NCBI GenBank assembly: GCA_026692885.1 | Contig: JAPLNJ010000557.1 | Location: 1 to 40,687, forward strand | Direction of reading: 5' to 3' | DNA: 40,687 nt | From: Planctomycetota bacterium | GTDB taxonomy: Bacteria > Planctomycetota > Planctomycetia > Pirellulales > Pirellulaceae | Shown here: piece after piece, positions 33,622 through 40,687 of the stretch | How the letters are laid out: each line of letters opens with the position of its first letter | How positions within the stretch are numbered: the stretch's first letter is position 1 | Position numbers and translations under genes: made by a program | Notes under the pieces: generated by a model | What the model saw: the letters and a program-made list of their open reading frames with translations, nothing else | The model's database searches: none | Told to the model about the DNA's origin: nothing

Positions 33622-36600
33622 TCACCGCCCCAAGAGATTCACGGCCCGCACCGTCCGGGTGCGTTCCTCGATCTCCCCGGGCAGCGAGCCTTTGAACCAG
33701 GCTTTGGCTCGGTAGGCGAACTCGTCCCCTCGCGGCAGGAAATCCAACGGCGGGTGATGCGCGGCCCACGGCTGGTGCGAGGGAACTGTCGTGTGCGGAT
33801 GCTCGTGACAGCCGACGCACGATTTGACCTCCCCGGGCCGCGTGTAGATCCAGGTCAGTTGGTTGCCGACCACACGGCGATCACTGTCGAGCACCTGCAG
33901 ATGCAGCAGACGATCCGCCGGGACCTCCAGGTAGAACGAACCGTCGGCAGTCAACGGCGCCATCCCCAACACCCGTGCCAACGTGCCTCCGTGATTCTTC
34001 CAGACCGGCTCCGGCGGATTCGTCTGGGTGCTGTGGCGACCGACTTGCGGTACGCCCTCGATCAGCCGCACCAACCGTCCGCGGACCGGCACGTCGCGTT
34101 CCTGGGTGGCGAACACCGTCGAACAGAAAAAGCGGCCGCTGTAGCCTCGACCAGGCTCCTCGACCATTTGCACCGGTGGCCGCACTCGGGCCCTGATCGG
34201 TCGCGCCTCGTAGTCGGCGGTGGCCGGATCGTTGTAGACCAACTCTCGCCGGCCGGTGGCGGGGTCGAACACGTAAATGCCCAAGTCGACTTGCTTCCGG
34301 TCCGGCGTTTTGTAAGTCACCGAGCAGAGCACCCGGCCGTCCGGCAAGGGAAACGGTGTGGTATAGGCGTAGTCCTTCAGATCCGGACAGAGCAAGGTCT
34401 CGGTGTCTCGCCGCGGTTCGATGCGTGTCAAGCCGCCTTGCGTCGAGACAATGATATTCCGCCCGTCGGACAGCGACTGGGGCTGAGTCATACGCAGCAC
34501 ACGATGGGTCAGCGGTGCTTCTTGGACATCGGCCGGATCCGGCGTGCCATGCTCCAGCTGGCGCCAGAACGCGCGCCGCTCCGGGCCGTACAGCACCACG
34601 TCCTTGGTCCCGTCCGGATGCACGGCGTGCAGGGTCAGTTCCGTCTTGTTCCGCGAATAGAACACCTCCAGGCGGCTGAACACCAGGCGGCCGTCGGGCA
34701 GTACCGCGGGTTCGTTGTCACGGCCGATATTCGTGGCAATCGGGCGAAGATTCCGGCCGTCCCTGTCCATGACACAGAGCGCCGTACAGGCGTACCCGTG
34801 ATACTCGTCGCGGATGCCCACACGACTGGAGGCGAACGCGATCCGCCCGTCCGGTAACCAGACCGGACAGATGCTGTGGTACGGGCCCTCGGTCAGTTGC
34901 GTCAGCGCGGTGCCGTCCACTCCGATCGTATAGATCTGCCACCAAGGGTTGTCCTTGCCGCGGTGACAGAACACGACCTCGGTCCCCTCCCAGGAGACTT
35001 CTGGATCGGCCACGTAGCCTTCCGTGAACCGCGTCAGCGGCGTGACTGCGCCGTCCGGACGCGGCGGGCGGAGCACGTACAGATTGTCGCCGGGACGGTA
35101 GGTCGGGCCTTCGTCCGTAACGACGTACGTCTGCCGCCACCGATCCGCTTGTTCGACGGTTTGCGGCGTGTTCGGGACGTCGTTATCACCCTTGATGAAG
35201 ACGATCGCTTCCAGCTCACCAAGGCCCGGGGATCCGCTGCTGGTTCCACTCGCGCCAAGGGCAGGGGCGGGCGAGGCTCCCGCCGATCCGTGGGGCAGCT
35301 GGGACAGCGTGGAGCGATACCCCGAATCGGGTCGGCCAGGCGTTCCTTCCCCGCCCCGTGCCCCTGCTCCCGTCTCAACTCGAATCCCGCGAGCTCGCAG
35401 GGCATCGTGAGCCACGTGTCGGATGCTGAAGAAATCGTGGCGGACCGTCGCCTCCTGCAAGGCCGCGATGGCGGCGGGATTGCCGAGATCCGCCAAGGCG
35501 TCCGCTGCCGCACGCCGGACTTCGAGCACCGATCCTTGATCGTTGAGGATGCCGACCAACAGGCCGGTATGGTCGTGCGCTCCGAGGATCCCCAGCGCGC
35601 GCAACAGGCTTTCGCGCCAACGGGGCGCGGGGTCGGTATACTCTTCGTTCTTGAAGACGCCGCTGTAGCCAAATTCCACTTCCGCTTTGGCATTCGCCAG
35701 CGTGTGGGCCAGCGGCGCGATCGCGCGGCGGTCGCCCAGAAAGGTCAGCGCCTTCGCCGCGTTCATCCGCACCCAGCCATCCTGGTACGACAGCAGCGCT
35801 GCCAGCCGGGGCAGGTCCGCCGACTCGGTGCACACGGCGGGCAACCAAGTCGCCACGCGGGCAGGCGGGAATATCGACCACGGGCGGTTGTCGCCCGGCG
35901 GAGGAACACGCCGCGGTTGCCCCAGTCGTTGGAACGCTTGTTCACAAGCTTCCTGACGCAGGCCCGACCGCTCCAGGAGATGCCGCGTAAGTAGGTGCCC
36001 GACTTCGGGCTGATAGAGCATGAACGTATCGTTGTCCCCCGGCAGATTCGCCATCACCAAAGGCGCAAGTTCCCGCAATTCCTGCAGGTCGGCGGGGGCA
36101 TCCAGCGGTAACCGGCACAGGGCATAGGCGATCCAGTAAGGTGTCTCCAGCATGCGATCCTCGCTGGGAAAACCCATCTTGTCGTCCGCCGGCACGTCCG
36201 GCGGGTCCTTGCCGTCGAGCAGTTTGGCATACCGCAGATAGGCGGCCAGCAGCTGGGGCACGGCGCGCCGGTCCCCAAAATCTCCCAGCGCGTCGGCGGC
36301 GCAGCGGGCCCACATCGGGTTGTCCAGCAAGGTCACCAGGTACTGGAAGCCGGCCTCTTGCCGAAGCCGGCCCAACGCGCGAATCGCGGCTCGGACGAGT
36401 GGCCGAACTAACGGTGCGCTGGGCGGCCTGTCGCCGAGTACTTCGAGAATGGCCGGCGTGCTTCCGTGGCCGCCGAGCGCACCCAGCGCCCGCACACCCC
36501 GTTCCTGTCGCCAGACTTGCAACTGCTTAGCGTCCGAGCGTCCCAGGCCGCTCCCGTTGATTTCGACTTCAAAGAAGGTAGTGGGGTAGTGGGGGTTCTC

Positions 36601-37443
36601 CGAGCCGAAGCTGGTGATCCGCACGTACCGAGCCTTGCGGGCAACGAACTCGATCGTCAGCGTCGGCGGGGTCTTGCCCTTTTCCTTGCGCACCGTTTCG
36701 TAAGTCCGGTCGTCCAGACTGATCGCCAGTTCGTATTCGGTCAGGCAGTAGCCCGGGCCGTACTGGTGCACCGTGACCTGCTTGACGTCGATCGGCCGGC
36801 CCAGGTCGACCGTGCACCATTGGGGCGGATCGACATCCTTCGTTTGCCAGTATTCCGACCCGATTTGACCGTCCACCAACACGTCGGGCGGGCCCCTGTA
36901 GGTGGTCGAAGCCGTAACGGAGTATCCGCCGACGGGGCCGGCCCGTCCCAGCAGATCCAATACCTCCTGGGGCGGTCGATCCGCCGGCACCGCAGCCCAC
37001 CACGCACGCCAAGCCCGGGCTTGGGCCGTGCGCCTCGGGGCGGAGGCATTTGCGTCGAACGGGAACTCCATGCCCGTCAGGTTGGTGAGCGAGACATGGG
37101 CCGCCTGACATACTAACCAGTCCGCGTCGTCTAGCTTCTGCAACAGCGGCGGGACCGCGAGGCGACTGCCGCACCAGGCCAGGGCCATCGTCGCTTGACG
37201 CCGCACTTCGACGGCCGGATCTTCCAGTCGTGCGAGCAGCGCAGGTTCAGCGGCGTACACCCGGAGAAACCCCAACGCCTCGGCCGCCCGGGCACGCACG
37301 GGCGAGGCGTCCGCCGCGAGCTTGTGCAGATGCTCGGCCACCTGCCGATCGTAGGGGCCAGGAGCCACGTCCGTAGCCCCTACGGGGGCTCCCAGCAGGC
37401 TGGCCAGGAGCGCGAAAGCCGTGAGTGCAGGGCGATTTAACAT
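33622..37443 (-). CDS. Secreted HEAT-repeat / F5-8C / TolB-like protein with c-type heme site
   Basis: 1273 residues. Signal peptide 1-23 (LTAFALLASLLGAPVGATDV). HEAT repeats at about 30-160 (AAEALGFLRV, VRRQATMALAWCGS). An F5/8-type discoidin-like domain at about 175-310 (VDLGRPIDVKQVTVHQYGPG, ARYVRITSFGSENP). More HEAT repeats at about 315-715. A Gly/Ser/Pro-rich linker near 715-760. A TolB/WD40-like propeller follows (PVWLPDGRIAFASSRVGIRD). The end resembles the hydrazine-synthase alpha-subunit-type region, with one heme-binding site CVGCH at 1209-1213 and possible His ligands after it. Exported. It lies 10 bp after a Gfo/Idh/MocA gene and likely shares its transcript. Function unknown; electron transfer or a heme-dependent enzyme are open options. 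Confidence 0.88.
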   Translation of the reverse strand: MLNRPALTAFALLASLLGAPVGATDVAPGPYDRQVAEHLHKLAADASPVRARAAEALGFLRVYAAEPALLARLEDPAVEVRRQATMALAWCGSRLAVPPLLQKLDDADWLVCQAAHVSLTNLTGMEFPFDANASAPRRTAQARAWRAWWAAVPADRPPQEVLDLLGRAGPVGGYSVTASTTYRGPPDVLVDGQIGSEYWQTKDVDPPQWCTVDLGRPIDVKQVTVHQYGPGYCLTEYELAISLDDRTYETVRKEKGKTPPTLTIEFVARKARYVRITSFGSENPHYPTTFFEVEINGSGLGRSDAKQLQVWRQERGVRALGALGGHGSTPAILEVLGDRPPSAPLVRPLVRAAIRALGRLRQEAGFQYLVTLLDNPMWARCAADALGDFGDRRAVPQLLAAYLRYAKLLDGKDPPDVPADDKMGFPSEDRMLETPYWIAYALCRLPLDAPADLQELRELAPLVMANLPGDNDTFMLYQPEVGHLLTRHLLERSGLRQEACEQAFQRLGQPRRVPPPGDNRPWSIFPPARVATWLPAVCTESADLPRLAALLSYQDGWVRMNAAKALTFLGDRRAIAPLAHTLANAKAEVEFGYSGVFKNEEYTDPAPRWRESLLRALGILGAHDHTGLLVGILNDQGSVLEVRRAAADALADLGNPAAIAALQEATVRHDFFSIRHVAHDALRARGIRVETGAGARGGEGTPGRPDSGYRSTLSQLPHGSAGASPAPALGASGTSSGSPGLGELEAIVFIKGDNDVPNTPQTVEQADRWRQTYVVTDEGPTYRPGDNLYVLRPPRPDGAVTPLTRFTEGYVADPEVSWEGTEVVFCHRGKDNPWWQIYTIGVDGTALTQLTEGPYHSICPVWLPDGRIAFASSRVGIRDEYHGYACTALCVMDRDGRNLRPIATNIGRDNEPAVLPDGRLVFSRLEVFYSRNKTELTLHAVHPDGTKDVVLYGPERRAFWRQLEHGTPDPADVQEAPLTHRVLRMTQPQSLSDGRNIIVSTQGGLTRIEPRRDTETLLCPDLKDYAYTTPFPLPDGRVLCSVTYKTPDRKQVDLGIYVFDPATGRRELVYNDPATADYEARPIRARVRPPVQMVEEPGRGYSGRFFCSTVFATQERDVPVRGRLVRLIEGVPQVGRHSTQTNPPEPVWKNHGGTLARVLGMAPLTADGSFYLEVPADRLLHLQVLDSDRRVVGNQLTWIYTRPGEVKSCVGCHEHPHTTVPSHQPWAAHHPPLDFLPRGDEFAYRAKAWFKGSLPGEIEERTRTVRAVNLLGR

Positions 37444-37452
37444 GGCGGTGTC

Positions 37453-38775
37453 TCAGGAAAACTTCGTAACGCCAGGGATGGCCAGCGGCACGATGGGCAA
37501 CTTCATATCCCAAGCGAGGTTGTCCTGGACCAATTTCTCCTGCGAGTTCTTGGCCATTTCCCAGGTGATTTCCTGACCGGTATACGCCGCCATGCGGCCC
37601 ATGAGCGCCGTCAACGTGCTGTTCGCCATCCATTCCCCGTGGTTGAGGGGCTGACCCGCGCGGATGGCTGCGAACAGTTCGTTGTGCTCGACCTGGTACA
37701 TGTTCGACTTAGGACCCTCGTAACGCCACTTGGTCTCGCCTTCGATCACGGGAGCACTCCCGCCCTTGATGGTTCCCTTGCCTTTGGTACCCAACAGATA
37801 GTCGGAGTTGTCCGAGCAGCAGCCGCCTACCTGTCGCTGAGCCATCGTCGCGCGCGCACCATTCTCCCACTCGTAGAACACGCTGATGTGGTCGTAGATG
37901 TTCCCTTCGTGGTTGGGAATCATGCGCCCGCCGCAAGCCACCGCTTTGGCTGGCGGCTTGTCGTGCATGGCCCAGAGGATCTTGTCGATGCTATGGCAGG
38001 CCTGCTCGACCAGTCCGTCGCCGGACAACCAAGCAAAGTTGTACCAGTGGCGCATCTGCCATTCCAGGTCGCCGAGGCCGGCCCGGCGTTCGCTGGCCGA
38101 CGGCATGGGCTTCACCGGACCGGTGAGATAGGTCGCGTGGATGGCATTGATCTCGCCGAGGGTGCCCCCCAGGACCAGTTTGTAGAACTCCCGCCGCCCG
38201 CTTTCGGATCGCCAACAGAACCCGGACGCCAACGCGAGGTTCTTTTCCTTGGCTAGCCGCGATGATTCCAGCACGGACCGTACGCCGGGTGCGTCGGTGG
38301 CCATCGGTTTTTCGCAAAAAACGTGTTTCCCGGCTTTGACCGCCGCGGCCAGGTGTTGCGGGCGAAACCCCGGCGGTGACGCGAGCAAGACCACGTCCAC
38401 GCCGCTGTCGATCACTTTCTGGAAGGCATCCAGTCCCACGAAGCTCTGTTCGGGCGACACCTTGACTCTTCCGCCGATCTCCTTGTCCTTCCGCAGCGAG
38501 GCCAGACTTTGCTCCAGCGGTTGGGGGAAGGCATCGCCCACGGCGGTCAGGATGACCTGCGGATCGGCGTTCAGTGCCTGGAGGGCTGCGCCGCTGCCCC
38601 GGCCGCCGCAACCGATCAAGCCCACCTTGAGCGTGTTGTTCTCGGCCGCATGGACCATGCGGGCGGAACCCATCGCCGCGGCCAACGATCCGCCGATAAC
38701 GGCAGCCGTGGAGCCTTTCAAAAACGATCGACGAGAAGATTGCAGGGTCCGTTCAGGCTTACGTTGTTCCGCCAT
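37453..38775 (-). CDS. Tat-exported Gfo/Idh/MocA family oxidoreductase
   Basis: 440 residues with Tat motif SRRSFLKGSTAAVIGGSLAA. Rossmann loop VGLIGCGGRGSGAALQAL, then VVLLASPPGFRPQHLAAAVK and the EKPMAT signature; catalytic-side residues in GDGLVEQACHSIDKILWAMH. The family acts on sugars and sugar derivatives with NAD(P) bound. A long C-terminal substrate/dimer domain follows. Stop to next start is 10 bp, so it is the first gene of an operon with the HEAT/heme protein. It is a paralog of the gene at 2317-3681, though the two differ in most motifs. Confidence 0.93.
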   Translation of the reverse strand: MAEQRKPERTLQSSRRSFLKGSTAAVIGGSLAAAMGSARMVHAAENNTLKVGLIGCGGRGSGAALQALNADPQVILTAVGDAFPQPLEQSLASLRKDKEIGGRVKVSPEQSFVGLDAFQKVIDSGVDVVLLASPPGFRPQHLAAAVKAGKHVFCEKPMATDAPGVRSVLESSRLAKEKNLALASGFCWRSESGRREFYKLVLGGTLGEINAIHATYLTGPVKPMPSASERRAGLGDLEWQMRHWYNFAWLSGDGLVEQACHSIDKILWAMHDKPPAKAVACGGRMIPNHEGNIYDHISVFYEWENGARATMAQRQVGGCCSDNSDYLLGTKGKGTIKGGSAPVIEGETKWRYEGPKSNMYQVEHNELFAAIRAGQPLNHGEWMANSTLTALMGRMAAYTGQEITWEMAKNSQEKLVQDNLAWDMKLPIVPLAIPGVTKFS

Positions 38776-39011
38776 GGTCAGCTCCTTTTAGGTCGCCGCA
38801 AGGAAGGTGAGGTGGGAAAGGCGGGAGCCTGTCCCAGGGAAGGTAAACACGGAAGGTAAACTCGGGGAGTGGTTGGGACGTCGCTCGACGAACGTGTGCC
38901 AGCCCACCGACTGGGCGCCATGATACTGTGTCCCGACTGCAACATACAAGCGAGGGACGCCCGCGAGTCAACAGTTTCTCGCCCGTCGCCGCAACCCAAG
39001 TAGGTGTTTCC

Positions 39012-39221
39012 GTAGGGTACATCAAGCGCCGCGCCGATGTACCTTGGGCACGGCCGAAAAATAACTTCGGCATTTGCCTCTCGACCCTTCACCCCAACCC
39101 TCACTCCGGAGTACCGGGGCGAGGGAGTTATTCTTCGGCGGAGCCTTGGGACCGCTCACCACCCGAGACCGTTCTGCCTCAGGGCGATCGGTATATCGGC
39201 GCTGCGATTGATGTACCCTAC
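39012..39221. repeat. Inverted repeat of about 210 bp
   Basis: The 32-bp arms at 39012-39043 (GTAGGGTACATCAAGCGCCG...) and 39190-39221 are complementary with four mismatches. Inner arms GCCGAAAAATAAC and GTTATTCTTCGGC lie inside them. This is another nested palindrome, probably a mobile non-autonomous repeat. Confidence 0.75.
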
Positions 39222-39238
39222 CGCTGACGCGAATCGAC

Positions 39239-39258
39239 GTCAGGCTGGAAAACCTGAC
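39239..39258. repeat. Short palindrome GTCAGGCTGGAAAACCTGAC
   Basis: Relative of the palindrome at 2176-2193, found just past the DUF1570 gene's stop codon. Confidence 0.45.
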
Positions 39259-39266
39259 CTACAACT

Positions 39267-40406
39267 TCACCTGACTTTGGCCATAGCACGCAGAAAATCA
39301 GCGTCGAGAGTCGTCAGCTTGTCGCCGAAGATCTTGCGGAACGTCGCCAGCCGCTCTTCGGGAGTGTCGTAGAACATCGGCTTTCGCTCGGCCAACTGCT
39401 GCAGGTACTGGACGTATTCCTTCTTCTTCTGACTGATCAGGAAGTAGTTAAACGCCCATGCTTCGGCATACGCGTCCAACGCCTGATTGGTCGTCCGAAA
39501 GCGTCCGTCCTCGGAGACCAGGCTCTGCAGCGAGTCGCTCCCACGGTTTTTCTTATACTGCTGGAAGCAGCCGAGCCGGTATCTGTTCACGCCACCGATA
39601 TTCAGCCAGCCTTGGCGACTCCTTAAGTCAGGCGTCTCGAAGTACACGGCCAAACCTTCACTGACCCACAGCGGGATGTCGGCGAACCGGGTGTGCATGC
39701 CGCAGTTGTAGGCGAGTTGGTGCGTGGCTTCGTGAATGACCGTGGCCACCATGCGTTCGGCTCCGGGATCCATCAAGATCTGATTGATTTGCGTCGAGGT
39801 GCCCAGTCGTCCGCCACCCGGCAGGCCGTGCGTTCCGGTCAGGTCGTACATCGTGACCCGATTCGACCGCAGGCTGTAGAAGGCGACGATGTTCGGCGTG
39901 GCCTCGCCGAGTTCCTTGTGGACGTGGTTGGCGTACGCTTCCTGGCGGTCGAAGACGACGGTCACCAGCGGGGCTTCCGGATCGTGCAGCGTCAGCCCCA
40001 TGTGGGACCAGAAATTCTTGAAGGCCCAGTACAGCCTCTCGAACAGCGCCCCGCACCACTCCGCGTAAGCCCGCGACGTGTTGTAGCACACTAGGTAGTG
40101 GGCCGTGCTGTAGATTTGAAAACCCGCGGGCAGCTGGTCAAGCAGTCGCCGGTGAAGCTGGTCGCCTGAGAACAGCTTGAAGGGCGTGTCATCGGCGGAG
40201 CGTTTCAAGAGTTCCTCGGGCTGCACCGACCACAGGATGCCCTCGCGATCCAGCACCAGCAGGCCGCCGTCCACGGCTTCCGTGACAACCTGGCCCGTCA
40301 CGTACACGGTCTTATCCTCCCGCCGAAAGGAGACGAGATCCGTGGCCGTTCCCAAGGACGGGAAGAGGCTCAATAAGACCAGCGCGGCAAGGATTGGATA
40401 TCGCAT
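39267..40406 (-). CDS. DUF1570-family secreted gluzincin-like peptidase
   Basis: 379 residues from ATG at 40406, opening a signal peptide (YPILAALVLLSLFPSLGTAT). A TTG at 40424 is an alternative; neither has a clear ribosome-binding site. The metal site is HEATH in VIHEATHQLAYN, followed by the usual WVSEGLAVYFE, giving the third ligand Glu as in gluzincins. DUF1570 proteins are common in planctomycetes and of unknown substrate. The N-terminal 100 residues form a small beta-rich region (VTEAVDGGLLVLDREGILWS). The C-terminus has AWAFNYFLISQKKKEYVQYL. Monocistronic here. Confidence 0.9.
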   Translation of the reverse strand: MRYPILAALVLLSLFPSLGTATDLVSFRREDKTVYVTGQVVTEAVDGGLLVLDREGILWSVQPEELLKRSADDTPFKLFSGDQLHRRLLDQLPAGFQIYSTAHYLVCYNTSRAYAEWCGALFERLYWAFKNFWSHMGLTLHDPEAPLVTVVFDRQEAYANHVHKELGEATPNIVAFYSLRSNRVTMYDLTGTHGLPGGGRLGTSTQINQILMDPGAERMVATVIHEATHQLAYNCGMHTRFADIPLWVSEGLAVYFETPDLRSRQGWLNIGGVNRYRLGCFQQYKKNRGSDSLQSLVSEDGRFRTTNQALDAYAEAWAFNYFLISQKKKEYVQYLQQLAERKPMFYDTPEERLATFRKIFGDKLTTLDADFLRAMAKVR

Positions 40407-40687
40407 GTGGTTGAGTATAAGCAATCGAGGTCGGTTTGTGGGGGCGGAGTCGCAGCCCAGGGATCGTCGTTTAACCCGGAGCCGACGGCGGGTACGGCAA
40501 CCGCCAGTAGTTTCACTTTAGTAGCACGGATGGCAAGGCCGGGGCACGGATGCGCAAGACGGACGGCAATCGAAGATCATGATCCCACGGAGGCGGGTGA
40601 TGGAATCGTCCACAGGAAACGTCCTGCTGCTTTGTTTGCGAGTTGCCAATCCGAGCCCCGGCTTTGCCATCTGTGCTATCCCAGGAC
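40407..40687. other. Gene-free right edge with a repeat
   Basis: Upstream flank of the DUF1570 gene. It contains TCGTTTAACCCGGAGCC at 40467-40483, also present at 22928-22944, and the inverted repeat at 40522-40678. Confidence 0.5.
40522..40678. repeat. Inverted repeat at right edge
   Basis: 24-bp arms TAGCACGGATGGCAAGGCCG... (40522-40545) and 40655-40678 are complementary with two mismatches. A related solo copy lies near 17704-17738. Confidence 0.75.

Larger units (their letters stand above)
38776..39266. other. Gene-free stretch, 491 bp, with inverted repeats
   Basis: No coding frame. It contains the repeats at 39012-39221 and 39239-39258 described separately. The part 38776-39011 is the upstream flank of the oxidoreductase gene; a promoter could not be singled out. 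Confidence 0.5.

Noticed and set aside
33532..34857. 441-codon + frame opposite the heme protein
   Set aside because: Antisense shadow; the minus strand has HEAT, propeller and heme motifs over the same span.

Overview
The window looks like chromosomal DNA from a planctomycete, probably of the Pirellulales type. It is high-GC. It carries two Tat-exported Gfo/Idh/MocA oxidoreductases, a DUF1570-type secreted peptidase, a secreted protein combining HEAT repeats, a TolB-like region and a c-type heme motif, an H4MPT-dependent methylene dehydrogenase (mtdB type), an extra RpoD-like sigma factor, and many palindromic intergenic repeats. The organism assignment is an inference from gene content; there is no rRNA or tRNA gene in the window.

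Left part (1-11.7 kb): a URO-D-like gene running off the left edge, a patch of gene debris (kinase and REP-associated transposase fragments) beside a REP palindrome, a small secreted carboxypeptidase-regulatory-like protein, a Tat-exported Gfo/Idh/MocA protein, a 1453-residue secreted GH2-glutaminase fusion, a gamma-glutamyltransferase with a possible 43-aa membrane peptide after it, a decayed DJ-1/PfpI gene and a nitroreductase.

Accessory region (11.7-17.9 kb): broken small genes (an XRE regulator with a frameshift and a stop, and two others), a same-strand set higB - higA/ImmA - unknown 197-aa protein behind a readable promoter and operator, a DUF4258/YgiT pair with an ATGA overlap, a doubtful secreted protein, a ~250-bp MITE-like inverted repeat and a frameshifted hypothetical gene.

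Central part (17.9-28 kb): a fused acyltransferase-ACP-AMP ligase, about 600 bp of nested palindromes, a sigma-70 factor, a small secreted repeat protein, mtdB, and a minus-strand two-component set: a receiver-HATPase protein followed by a hybrid histidine kinase whose frame is interrupted by one amber codon. The kinase and mtdB are convergent and overlap by 82 bp.

Right part (28-40.7 kb): a peroxiredoxin downstream of selA, divergent trpD, an addiction-module antitoxin whose toxin is cut to 20 codons, an orphan polar-amino-acid ABC ATPase, a Tat-exported superoxide-reductase-like protein, a sulfatase fragment, a Gfo/Idh/MocA gene and the 1273-aa HEAT/heme protein in one probable operon, and a DUF1570 peptidase. 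Intergenic spaces repeatedly contain REP/MITE-like inverted repeats and gene remnants, so this chromosome appears to be in active repeat turnover and gene decay.
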